A stretch of 64,000 bases of DNA from positions 372,001 to 436,000 of the forward strand of contig OY253656.1 in NCBI GenBank assembly GCA_958009055.1, in the 5' to 3' direction. A program made the translations under genes and the position numbers. The notes beneath the pieces were generated by a model. That model was not told where the DNA came from. It made no database searches and was given only the letters and a program-made list of their open reading frames with translations. How positions within the stretch are numbered: position 1 is the stretch's first letter; the number at the start of each line of letters is the position of its first letter. Positions 32,177 through 41,703 of the stretch are shown here, piece by piece. Source of the DNA: Choricystis sp. odSpoLacu1. Lineage: Eukaryota > Chlorophyta > Trebouxiophyceae.

Positions 32177-33319
32177 ATGCCGCGCCCGCGCGCCGACCGC
32201 GCGCGCCCGCCGCCGTCGCCCACCACCACTGGCCAGCGCCTCGCCTACGGCCACCACGCCCGCGTGTTCGACGTGGCGCCGGCGCCTGCTGGCGCGTCCC
32301 ACGTGTCAGGCTGGCTGGCCAGCGCGAGCGAGGATGAGACGGTGCGGCTGTGGGCGCCGAGAGAGAGCAGCGCGAGCGACGGTGACGCGGCGCGGCCGCC
32401 CCCAACCGACTACACGCAAGCCGGCCTGGCGCGAGGCCATGGCGAACCCGTGCTGCGGGTGGCGTGGGCGCCGTCGGGCGACCTGCTGGCCAGCGCGGGC
32501 GCCGACTGCTGCGCGCGCGTGTGGCGCGTCGCGAGCGGCGGAGACGCCACCACCACCCTGGCCCAAGCCGCCTGCCTGGGCCCCGCCACCGAGGAAGGCT
32601 ACGCCTGCGAGTTTGTGGATGGCGCGGCCCACCTGCTGACGACGGATGGGGCAGACGTGGCGGTGTGGGATGTGGGGACGGGCGTGCGTGCGCCGCAGGT
32701 CGGACCGCCACCCCAACCCGAGGGCGACACCACCGAGTTTGCCAACCCGCGCTGGGCGGAGGCGCACGTGTTTGGGGTGGCCCTGGCACCCGGGCCCCGG
32801 CTGGCGGTGGGCGCTTGCTCGGATGGCGCGGCACGGTTGTGGTCGATCGACCGCGACGGCGCCACGCCCGTCGCCGCCGCCCGCCCCTTTTCCGGCGTTG
32901 CCGCGGGCGCGGCCTGGCTGACAGACAGCACGACCGCCGTCCTGGTGGCCACCGACGGCGGCGTCGCCGCCCTGGAGGCGCGCGCGGTGGGGCGCGGGCC
33001 GGTGTGGCGGGCGACGCTGGCCACGCCGGTGGCTGGGGTGGCCGCCGCGCGGGGAGGCGTGGCGGTTGCCACCGGTGCGGGCCGCGTCATTTTGTTGAGC
33101 GGGGTGGATGGCAGTGTCACCGGCGTGCTGACGGAGGGGAGGGTGCCGGGAGCACGCGCGCTGTTGTGCGTGGCGGGGGGGGTGCGCAGCAGCGACGCCG
33201 TCATCGCGGCGGGGGAGCCGGTGGTGGACACCCCCCGCGACGCCGGTGGCGCCCCCGCCCGCGTGGCCAAGTGGGCGCCGGTGACGGTGTGGAGTGGTGG
33301 GCGGGAGCTAGTGGGGTAG
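32177..33319 (+). CDS. WD40-repeat protein, function unknown
   Basis: Intronless, 380 residues. Repeats are recognisable by GH...V..V..P...LASASEDETVRLW (residues 25-60), GHGEPVLRVAWAPSGDLLAS with CCARVWRV (about 95-130), TTDGADVAVWDV, AVGACSDGAARLWSI and VATDGGVAALEA, giving a single seven-blade propeller. No other domain. The first ATG directly follows a CA repeat, as in several neighbours. WD40 proteins are scaffolds; nothing here identifies the partner. It lies head to head with the first GARP gene. Confidence 0.82.
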   Translation: MPRPRADRARPPPSPTTTGQRLAYGHHARVFDVAPAPAGASHVSGWLASASEDETVRLWAPRESSASDGDAARPPPTDYTQAGLARGHGEPVLRVAWAPSGDLLASAGADCCARVWRVASGGDATTTLAQAACLGPATEEGYACEFVDGAAHLLTTDGADVAVWDVGTGVRAPQVGPPPQPEGDTTEFANPRWAEAHVFGVALAPGPRLAVGACSDGAARLWSIDRDGATPVAAARPFSGVAAGAAWLTDSTTAVLVATDGGVAALEARAVGRGPVWRATLATPVAGVAAARGGVAVATGAGRVILLSGVDGSVTGVLTEGRVPGARALLCVAGGVRSSDAVIAAGEPVVDTPRDAGGAPARVAKWAPVTVWSGGRELVG

Positions 33320-33636
33320 AGGTGGTCGCGTGTAGCTCTTTTTGTGGGGCACAAAAAAAAAAAACGGAGAGTGGGGCTGTCGCGTTGCACTTTCCGGCGC
33401 GGTTTCCATTGTCTCGCCCTCAAACTGGGACTCTCCGCGTGTTTGGGCCTCCGGGCTTCCAGCCTTCCGCCCTAGACGACACCTGTGGAAGCGTGGTTGC
33501 CACGCATGCGTACGTTTTGGGTCGAGGGCGGGGAGGGATTTTGGGGAAGGGGGGGGGGGGGGGGGGGCGTCGAAAAAGGGAACATCGCGTCTTTATTATA
33601 TTCTCGCCCAACAGCCTCTCCTCCCCCCAACCTCAG

Positions 33637-34541
33637 CTCCCACCTCTCCCCCAACCTCCGCCCGCGACGCCGACGAAGTCGTCGCCGTGCTGGCCGCCCT
33701 GCCCGACTCTCGGCGACCGTCGGCCACACCGTCAGCGTCGGTGGATGGCGCGCCGCCGTCCACCGCCGCCGCGCATGTTGCCCCCAAGCGCCGCCTGCGG
33801 TGGACGCCGTCCCTGCACGCCGCCTTCCTGGACGCGGTGCAGCGGTTGGGAGGCGCGGATGCTGCGACGCCGGCCACCATTCGGCGGGTGATGTGCAGTG
33901 CTGCCCGCGGCGGCGCGAGCGGCGGCGCGAACGCCGACACAGGCGCCCACCTGTCCCTGACCCACCTCAAGAGCCACCTGCAGAAACACCGTCTGGCCAT
34001 GAAAGCAGAGGCGGGAGGCAGGGGACGCGGCGACGGCGACGCTGGCCCCAGCCGGGGCGCCAGTTCGATGGACGGAGCACCCCCGCCGCCGCCACCGCAC
34101 CCGCCCACGCCGCGGCCGCCACCCGTCGCGGTCACGCTCACAGACGCGCTGGCGGGGCCATCCGCCCCGGCGCCCCCGGCGTGGACGGCGCCGCCGCCGC
34201 TGGCGCTGCGCCTGTCGTCATCAGCCGTGCTTGATGAACTGCGAGCCGCCCTGACCGAGCAAGCAGGGCTGCAGTGTCGGCTGCACGCGCTCAAGGAGGA
34301 GCAGACCGCACAGCAGCGGTGTCTGGCGGCCCAAGCCGCTCGCGCGGCACGCCTTGTGGCTGCACTTCAAGCCGCCCCCGCCACAGGCGGTGTCCCCCCC
34401 TTCCCGCTGCACCAGCCGCAACGGTCCCCCGTGCCGGACGCACCACGTGGCACCGTGCTGGCCGACCCGCCCCCACTTAAGGCGGGGGGGGCGCTGGCTA
34501 GTGCGCGGCGGTCGGAGCGGCAGCGCGCCGCGTTGGCGTGA
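33637..34541 (+). CDS. Second GARP transcription factor; first exon not found
   Basis: The reading contains APKRRLRWTPSLHAAFLDAV and LSLTHLKSHLQKHRLAM, a GARP B-motif domain with a 15-residue Gly/Ala insertion before the last helix. A later DELRAALTEQAGLQCRLHAL helix matches the coiled coil of the neighbouring GARP factor, and the end is basic (SARRSERQRAALA). There is no in-frame ATG upstream of the domain. A good acceptor (AACCTCAG) lies at 33629-33636, so an upstream exon is expected between the WD40 gene and here, but I could not identify it. Either the exon is hidden, the start is damaged, or this is a decaying copy of the neighbour. Confidence 0.65.
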
Positions 34542-35107
34542 GTTTCTGTCTTTTGTTTCCAGCACCACTATGGGCGTGTGCATTTTTCTTAGGGTTTCCA
34601 TTGATGCACCCACCGCCGATCCCGCAACCACGATCGTGATGTGCTCCCGCGTTTTGTGAGGGCGGTGTGTCGGCACCCAGTTTTTTTTACTCCCTCTAGT
34701 CCCCCCCCTCCTTTTCCCCCACACCGCCCCGGTTTCTTCATTCTCATTTTCCAACTCACCGACCGCTGCTCTCTGACTAATTGTCATTCACATACTCTGC
34801 GGCAAAATCGCCCATTATTTATTTGTTTTCTTAAGTGTAAATTTTTGCCGTATTTTTTCACCACCCTGCTGTCCGGGGGGGGACACTCACAGAAGCTTGG
34901 TTGTCTGGGGATTGGGCGCGGTCGCAAGGTGGGCTGGGATCGCGCAGTCTGTTTGGGTCGCCTCTGGGGGAGTTGTGGGCCAGAAAGCGAGCTAGAAGGT
35001 TTTTTTTTAAAGCAAAAAAAAAACAATAAAAATATGCCCTGAAACAGAAGAACAATCGCATCTCCGCCCAAAAACGAAGACCCCCCGCCCCCAACTCCCC
35101 ACCCTTG
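34542..35107. other. Intergenic region upstream of the bHLH gene
   Basis: Less GC-rich than average, with poly-T and poly-A runs. No gene is seen; probably promoter and 5' leader of the bHLH gene. Confidence 0.4.
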
Positions 35108-35897
35108 ATGTCGACCTCCGCCGTCTCTGGCGACGTCCTGGCCCGCTCCGGCTCGGGCGACCCGTCCTCCTCGTCCGCGGGCCGCCTGCGCCGGCGCAAT
35201 TCCTGCAGCCCCGACACGCCCTCCGCCAGGCACGTCCAGACTGAACAAGCGCGCCGCGACCGCATCAAAGATGGGTGAGTGGTGTATTGGGTTGGCGTTG
35301 TGAGTGAGGTGGGGAGAGTGGGGAGCGGTGGACGGGGCAGTGCCGGCACGTGGCCCGACAAGCGAGAAGCTTTTTCGCGCGACGACGACGCCGAAAAAGA
35401 CAGCCACCGCGCGCAGCACAATCGCACTCGCCCTTTTCCACCCACCCCACACCCACCCCACACACAGCTTCGAAAACCTGCGCGACCTCCTCCCCCCCGC
35501 AGCCCGCGGCGCCCAGCGTGCCGACCTGCTGGCGGCCGCGGTGACCGCGCTGCGCGGCGCGCGCCGCGCGGCGGCCGCGCTGCAGGCGGCAGGGATGCTG
35601 CGGTCGCTGCCCGAAGACGCCGCCTTTGCGCTGCGGGCGCTGCTGCCAGAAGGGGAGGCGGTGATCGAGGCGCCGGAGGTGGCGGTGGTGGCGCTGCCGC
35701 CAGTCGCGGCTGCCACCCCCGCCGCCGCCCCCGCGCTGCCCCCGCACGCCCTGCTGGCCGCCGCCCTGGCCGCCGACGGCGGCGCCACCGCCCTCCACAT
35801 GTTGATGGCGGCTGCGTACGCGGGCGGCGGCGCGCCGGCTGGTTCGGCCGCCCCCCCGCTGGCGCCGGTGGCCAAGCGCGCGCGCGTCGAAGGGTGA
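35108..35897 (+). CDS. bHLH transcription factor
   Basis: Exon 1 (35108-35274) is Ser-rich and ends in the basic region RHVQTEQARRDRIKDG. Exon 2 (35468-35897) continues with helix 1 FENLRDLLPP, a short loop and helix 2 QRADLLAAAVTALRGAR. His, Glu and Arg at the spacing H-x3-E-x3-R predict E-box (G-box type) DNA binding. The remaining 100 residues are Ala/Pro-rich, ending VAKRARVEG, which may be a nuclear signal. The intron splits basic region from helix 1 in phase 2. Total about 198 residues. The target process is unknown. Confidence 0.82.
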
Positions 35898-36061
35898 ACG
35901 ATGAAAAAGTGTCGTCTTATTCTGCCTTGTCCCATTTTTCGTGCCTTTCCCCCACCCCACTCCCTTTTGCGTCTGCGCCAGAGCGGCCTGCGTCGTATCC
36001 CCATGTTACATTTGGAAGTAAAGTCAAAAAAACAACGAAACAAAAAAATTAGGGGGGTCGT

Positions 36062-36172
36062 GAACCTTTGCTCTCCCTCTCTTCCCTTCTCTCTCGCCTC
36101 CCTTCTCTCTCGCCTCCCTTCTCTCTCACCTCCCTTCTCTCTCTCTTCCCTTCTCTCTCTCTTCCCTCCCCT
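36062..36172. repeat. Pyrimidine-rich short tandem repeats beside a stop codon
   Basis: Repeats of CTCTCTCGCCTCCCTT and close variants fill about 110 bases immediately 3' of the bestrophin stop. On the gene's own strand this is an almost pure purine tract in the 3' UTR. Confidence 0.75.
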
Positions 36173-37516
36173 TCACGCCTTGAAAAACGAGGGCGACTTC
36201 AGCCCCCGAAACAGGCGCCCCGCCACGCCGTCCCCCCCTGCCTCCGAGTCTGAATCTTCCGACGCCGTCACCACGGTCGCGCCATTGCTGCTGCTGGTGT
36301 CGCCACTCCACCCAGTGGCAGCCAGCGATTTGGCCTCCGCCGAGGCCGCCACGGTGGCCAGCAGCTGGTTGTCAGTCTGCAGGGTGACAGCGGACAGGGG
36401 GAGGATGGACCAGGGCTCCTCCAGCGACACGCCAATCTCATCGATGCCCAACAACAGGAAGGCGATGAGGGCAGAGGCAGGCACGGCGCCCCAGCGGCAT
36501 TCAGGCCACAGGACGGCGGGAAGGAAGGCGAGGGAGATGACCAGGACGCGGGAGGTGTGGCGGGTGTAGGACAGGGGGATTGGTTGGCGTAAAATCCTCT
36601 CTGCCGCCACAATGGCGTCGTTGACGGTGCTCAGCCCTTCATCCATGCGGGCTCGTTGTGCCTCGGACAGGGAGGGGGAGGAGGCGAGGGCGGCGGTGAG
36701 GACGGCGAGGGCAAAGCGCGGCGCGTCTGGAGACGCGGCCAACGCCGCTGCCTCTGCCGGCTTCAGCCTCAGCCTGGACGGCGCCGCCCGCACAGCCGCG
36801 CCCAACGGCGAGTCCTCCGTCATGTGAGACGCCAGGGCGCGGGGCAGGGTGGCTGCCCAGCGCGTGACCGCGTCTCTCACCCCCACGTCGGAGGGAGGCA
36901 GCCACGAGTGCGCCTGCCGCGTCACGTCCAGCGCCCTCGCGCACACGGTGCCCATGAGTGTCGATGCTTCCTGCCACCTCCCATACGAGTTGGTGGTGCG
37001 GGAGGCGAGGAGGAGGGAGAGGGCAAACGCGGAGACTTGGGCAGCGGAGGAGGCACCCACAGCCACGCTCGGCAGAGTTGAGGGCAAAAACCCTGCCTCC
37101 AGTGCGGTCTCGTACGACCCTGTGAGCAGGCCACTCACCACGACAATGCCCAGGGGGGCGCCCAGGCCGCGCACGATGCGGGACGCAAACAGACCGGACA
37201 GGTGCCTCACGTAGCGCGAGCTGGAGCGGTGCGCCTTCCACTGTGGGTACCCGAAAAAGGTGCGGCGATACTTGCGGGACTGTTCCTTGAACTCGTCAAA
37301 GTCGCCGGGGGCGCCCAGGTCGGCTTCCGGGGGGGGGAGGGGGAGGGAGGGCGCAGGCGCGGCGTCGGTCTCGGGAGGCGCGGTGGGGGGGGCGGCCCGC
37401 GCGACCACGCCAGCGCGGCCGGCACGCGTCACAGTTGCGCACGCTGGTGAGCGGCGGGCGGCGGGCGACGGGCGGGGGAGCGGCCGCGCGCGGGCGGCAG
37501 CCGTCGGGGCGTACAT
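36173..37516 (-). CDS. Bestrophin-like chloride channel, plastid (VCCN/BST type)
   Basis: Intronless, 447 residues from the ATG at 37516. A 50-residue Ala/Arg/Pro transit peptide is followed by DEFKEQSRKYRRTFFGYPQW and membrane segments (IVVVSGLLTG, LSLLLASRTTNSYGRWQEA). The bestrophin/UPF0187 signature LLGIDEIGVSLEEPWSILPL lies near the end, with the conserved RxxNSxxRWxEA motif upstream. Plant homologues in thylakoids (VCCN1) conduct chloride and tune the proton motive force; Chlamydomonas BST proteins move bicarbonate. Which ion is carried here cannot be decided from sequence. The C-terminal tail is Ser/Asp-rich. Confidence 0.87.
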   Translation of the reverse strand: MYAPTAAARARPLPRPSPAARRSPACATVTRAGRAGVVARAAPPTAPPETDAAPAPSLPLPPPEADLGAPGDFDEFKEQSRKYRRTFFGYPQWKAHRSSSRYVRHLSGLFASRIVRGLGAPLGIVVVSGLLTGSYETALEAGFLPSTLPSVAVGASSAAQVSAFALSLLLASRTTNSYGRWQEASTLMGTVCARALDVTRQAHSWLPPSDVGVRDAVTRWAATLPRALASHMTEDSPLGAAVRAAPSRLRLKPAEAAALAASPDAPRFALAVLTAALASSPSLSEAQRARMDEGLSTVNDAIVAAERILRQPIPLSYTRHTSRVLVISLAFLPAVLWPECRWGAVPASALIAFLLLGIDEIGVSLEEPWSILPLSAVTLQTDNQLLATVAASAEAKSLAATGWSGDTSSSNGATVVTASEDSDSEAGGDGVAGRLFRGLKSPSFFKA

Positions 37517-37778
37517 TGGAGGGGGGTGGCGGTTGGCGCGGGAGCCAGGGGGCCGGGTCGCGCGGCGTCGAGAGGGAAGAGACGGGTGGTGTGTTGTGTG
37601 AGTGAGGAGAGTTTGTGTGGCGCTCCGTTGTCGCGGGCAGCGGGGACAGCAGAGGTCCGCGGAATTCTTTCGACGTTGGAAGTGGAGGCGCTCGCAGCCC
37701 CACATCACCCATCTCACACAAAAAGCCTTTTTCGCCTTCCCGTCCCCACACAAAAGCAGCTGCCGACACCCGCATCAA

Positions 37779-38183
37779 ATGTGGCACCGCGTCGTCCCCG
37801 CGTCCTCCTTTGCCGCGTCCCTGCCCGACCTGCTGGCCGCCCCTCCCCCCCGCGTCGCATTCTTCAACGCGGCGACCGACCCGGCCACCGGCAAACCATG
37901 GTGTCCCGACTGCGTGAAAGCGGCGACCGGCATCAAGGACGGCGTGGACGCGGCGGGCGGCAGCCTGCTGGAGGTGGACGTGGGCACGCGGGCGCAGTGG
38001 AAGGGGGTCGCCGACCACGTGTCCCGCGTCTCCCCCCCCAAGATCTCCGGCGTGCCCACCCTCATCGCCTATGGCAGCGACGGAGAGGAGGTGGGGCGCC
38101 TGGGGGCGAGGCTGGAGGCGGCGGCGGATGAAGGGGCGGCGGCGGCGTGCGTGGAGGAGTGGGTGGCGGCGTTGGCGAAGTGA
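37779..38183 (+). CDS. TXNDC17/TRP14-like thioredoxin-fold protein
   Basis: Intronless, 134 residues. RVAFFNAATDPATGKPWCPD is followed by CVKA, giving the WCPDC active site of the TXNDC17 (TRP14, DUF953) family with its long insertion before the cysteines. VDVGTRAQWKG and ISGVPTLIAYG supply the central strand and the cis-proline loop. No leader, so cytosolic. Members reduce small disulfides and cystine using thioredoxin reductase. Length and motif order are normal for the family. It is divergent from the bestrophin gene (262 bases apart). Confidence 0.9.
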   Translation: MWHRVVPASSFAASLPDLLAAPPPRVAFFNAATDPATGKPWCPDCVKAATGIKDGVDAAGGSLLEVDVGTRAQWKGVADHVSRVSPPKISGVPTLIAYGSDGEEVGRLGARLEAAADEGAAAACVEEWVAALAK

Positions 38184-38287
38184 CTTTTTTTGACGAGAGT
38201 GTAAAAACGTGGTCAAAAACACAACGCATTTCGCGACCGGGGGAGGTTGCCGCGCGCGCATCCTGCTCCCCCGCTTCTCTGACCGCC

Positions 38288-39490
38288 ATGCTAGCGTCTG
38301 TGTCTGCGCCGAGTGCGCGGCCTGGGTGAGAGAGGGGGGAGAGGAAGGGAGGGAGAGTGCACAACAAAAACACGGACGACGGCTTCTCCCTCCCACCCCG
38401 CCTGCGTGGGGGAGAGGATGACATGGACCGGCTTTGACGGCGATCAGAGCCACTTTTCTTACCGCATCTTCTTTCTTTCATCAGCACGCTGCCCGCCGCC
38501 CGCCGGGCTGGTGCACCACGGCATGCAGCGCCGCGCCGCGGTGTGCCGCCGCCGCCGCCGCAACGCGACGTGTCTGCCGCCGCCAAGAAAAAGGCAAGTG
38601 GGACAGGGACAGAGAGAAGCCTTGCTGCTGCGCCGCACGCGATGCGTCACCAAAACGCACACCCTCTCCTTTCTCCCCAGCAGGGCGGCGGCGGCACTCC
38701 CAAAAAGGGCGCCCCAAAAAAACCGGGCCTCGCCATCCCCGAAAAACCCCTCTACGCCGACGTGGACGTCGTCATGCTGACGTTGCTGCTGGTGGAGTCG
38801 TACAGAAGGGCGGTGGGGCGGCCGCTGTTCGGGGGGGGTGACGCTGGCGGTGACGACGACGAGGTCGGGGGCGGCATCGACATCGCGGCCGCCCCCCGCA
38901 CCCTGTACGACGCCCCCTTCCCCGTGCTCGCCCACAACGCGTTCCAGGTGGATGACCCCGTGTTCACCTACGCCAACGCGGCGGCGCAGGCCGTGTTCGA
39001 GAGCGATTGGAAGGGGTTGGTCGGCCGCCCGTCGCGCGAGTCTGCAGAACCAGACGCCGCCATCCAGGCCGACCGCGCCTCCCTGCTGGCCACCGCGGCG
39101 GAGGGTGACGCCGTCACCGGGTACCGCGGGTGGCGCGTGTCGGCGGGAGGGACGCGGTTTGAGATTCGGGACGGCACGCTCTTCAACGTGGTCGCCCCGT
39201 CCGGCGCCAGAGTGGGGCAAGCCGTCGTGTTCACGCACTGGGTGTATGAGGATGGAAGCCACGGTGGCCCCGGCGCGCCCCCTGGCAGCGGACCACCGCC
39301 TCCCGGGGAGGAGGAGGTGGCGGCTGCTGAAGCCGCGGTCGCGGCCGCGGGCGATGCAGTGCGCGCCCTCAAAGAAGGCCAAGGCAAGACCAACGCCGAC
39401 CCCGAGGTGGTGGCCGCGGTGGCCGAGCTGCTGGCGGCCAAGGAGGCGCTGGCGGTGCTGGTGGCGAGGGGTGGAGGGGAGGGGGTGTGA
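38288..39490 (+). CDS. MEKHLA (PAS-like) domain protein with a C-terminal WHEP-like motif
   Basis: Exon 1 (38288-38325) starts MLASVSAPSARPG; exon 2 (38485-38593) joins in phase 2 and ends AAAKKK. The next intron (38594-38680) would be GC-AG (GGCAAGT donor); reading through it is also open. The MEKHLA domain spans about residues 70-220: LLLVESYRRAVGRPLFG, LYDAPFPVLAHNAFQVDDPV, FTYANAAAQAVFE, WKGLVGRPSRESAEP and GYRGWRVSAGGTRFEI. The C-terminus, GDAVRALKEGQGKTNADPEV then AAVAELLAAKEAL, fits a WHEP-TRS helical hairpin. In land plants MEKHLA closes HD-ZIP III proteins; in algae it stands alone. Ligand and role are unknown. Confidence 0.8.
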
Positions 39491-40097
39491 CGCTGACGTG
39501 AAGGCATGTGGTGTGATCTGTCTCTCTTCCTTCGTGTGGTGGTGTGGTTCACAGGGGGCACATCAACATCAGTCGCTCCGGGCGTGGCGTGCGTCTGCCC
39601 GCCTCGGCGCGCCTGCTTGTTGTCAAGGGTGGGGGGAGGGAGGGGGACAAGATGGGTCTGCGCGACAAAAAACATCTTCCCTTTTGCGGTTCACCACCCG
39701 CCCCACAAAACAGGCGGCAGGGAGGGGTGAGCACCAGGGCAGATGAGTGTGAGCATTTCGGCGACGACGAAAAGGGAAGGCGTGTGTGTGCGGCACCCAA
39801 CGCTGGAACAGCGGGTGGTCACCACGGGACACGAACAGGGGAGGTTCCCAAGGGGACGACAAAAATAAGGGCAGACTCGTAGAAATCAGGGGCGGCAGCG
39901 CTTTTAAAGGGGATTGTGTCAGTACAGAGTGTTGGTGGTGTGCGGGGGGGGGGGGGGGGGGGAAGGGGAGGTAACAAAGGGTTTGGACAAGTGATGGCGT
40001 GGTTTTTACTTCGACGAAAAAAAGGGGGGGGGGGGGGGGGGGGGCGGGGGGTGTCTCTCTCGGCTCGTTACTATCGCAGGATGGGTGCACAGTGCTT
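39491..40097. other. Intergenic region with long G tracts
   Basis: Contains two G runs near 39943-39962 and 40024-40043 (close to 20 bases each, the second interrupted by one C). No gene is seen. Confidence 0.45.
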
Positions 40098-40570
40098 TCA
40101 CCATGCTTCGTCGTCATCATCCACAGCCCTGCCAAACCACCAGGCGGCGTCCATCAACTCGACGGGCGACGGCGGCGGCGACGCCGGGCGCGCGGCGACG
40201 CACGACCGCGGCGACCGCGGTTCACCGTCCTCGCTGCCGTCCTCCGCCGCCGACAGGCGGGGCGTGCTGCTGGCCGCGGACTCGATCTCGGACACAAGCG
40301 TCAAAGCCGCCAGCACGGACGAGGGAGACGGCGGGTGGGACGGCGCGCGCGCGCGGCGGAGGGGGCCGAGACGGCCACCGTGCGCAGCAGCCCTCTCGCC
40401 GCCTCCTCTGCGTCAGCCGCCCGGGCGGCGGCGGCCCGCTTCTCCGCCTTGACAGCGCGCCAGTGGGCGTCCCACTCCTCCAGCTCGGTGAGGAGGGAGG
40501 GCGGCAGCATCGGCGGCCGGGGGGCGGTGGGTGCAGGCGGCAGCGGTGTCGACGCGAGGGCTGATGTGAG
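40098..40570 (-). CDS. Hypothetical protein, 5' end unresolved, frame broken at a (GC)n run
   Basis: A helical segment PPSLLTELEEWDAHWRAVKA with Ala-rich continuation (40510 downwards) and an acidic tail (LAALTLVSEIESAASS ... LMDAAWWFGRAVDDDDEAW, stop at 40098) lie in different frames. The break falls in GCGCGCGCGC near 40347-40356. Upstream, CACATCAG at about 40573 could be a splice acceptor, but no convincing first exon was found. An internal ATG at 40510 could serve as start. The amphipathic pattern and acidic end suggest a real protein, but support is weak and no family is recognised. Confidence 0.35.
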
Positions 40571-40573
40571 GGA

Positions 40574-41703
40574 TGACAGAGAAATGGGGGGGGGAGTCGG
40601 GTGTGTGTATTCCTACGAAAGACTGTGAAAAAATGGAGAGGGTGGGGGTGGGTTGGCGGGGGTGTTGAGGGACCCGCGTGGTCGACGCGGCCATTCGGCG
40701 TTGTTGTTGTTTCCCGCCGCGTTTGGCGGGCGGTTGACCGCCCTTCCTCCCCCTTCCCCCACTCCAAGCGTTCGCGGTCTGTTGGAGACCGTTTGGAGGG
40801 GGACGATGCCCGACAGTGGCTCGCGCAACGGCCAGGAGAGAGGCGGCGGTACAGAGGTGACACCCTCTTACTCGCTGCGGCGCCCTATGGTGGGGGCAGG
40901 GGAACTGGGCCTCAGAGGCCCAGTTCGCCGTGTGGCGACGGCCGCCCCCCCACCACCAATGCCACGCGGCTGGAGGCGCCCACTGGCGCCAGAGTGGGGC
41001 CAAAATGTGGGGTGCGGGGGCGCCAACCGCCGCACTGGTGTGGTCACACGGGCGAGCGTGTGTGAATGCGCGGCCGCCGTGTTGTGGACACCCCGTGGGC
41101 ACGTGCCCGCTCACCTGGGGCTGGGGCAATGGGTGGCACCCCGCTCAAATGAAGGACACGGTGTCGAGCACCAGAGTGACGAGAATGTGGGGCAAAGGGG
41201 AGCGGGGCGGGGAAACGGGAGCGCGGTGTGTTTTTATCTCGACATAAGAAAACGTTATGAAATATTCTTTAACCGTTTGGAATCATTCTGCCGTTTCATG
41301 CTCTTTCTGCGCCCCCCCTGCCTCCACCCCCCGCCCGGGACAGGGGTCAACGTCAGCATCCATTGGTAGGGAGTTGGGAGCGATTGGTTTGGGGGGGTGC
41401 AGCCAGCAGCCGGGGGTCTCGACACAACACCCACACACACACACCGTTGTGGCGAGCGTGTCACCTTCTTTCTTCGCGCCTCCCGCCCTGCCCCCAGGCC
41501 CGACTGACTTTGCGACACCCCCCCGTGGAAAAGACGAGCCATGGTTGGGCTGTGTTTTGAATCACGAACGCGTTTTGTTTTCTTTGGTTCTCTCCCCGCG
41601 CGCCCTGCCCTGCAAACAAGAAAAACCACCCCCACCCTCACCCTCCTTTCCCTCCCCCCCCCCCCCCTCCCTCTCTCTCCCTCTCTCTCCCTCTCTCTCT
41701 ATC
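40574..41703. other. Gene-poor stretch
   Basis: No supported coding region in 1.1 kb. May contain the missing first exon(s) of the hypothetical gene on the minus strand. A 23-base palindrome lies at 40903-40925, and a CT-rich tract at 41640-41710 abuts the YIPF 3' end. Confidence 0.4.

Noticed and set aside
36062..36172. The repeated CT-rich block as a CRISPR array
   Set aside because: There are no unique spacers; the units are contiguous low-complexity repeats in a eukaryotic UTR.
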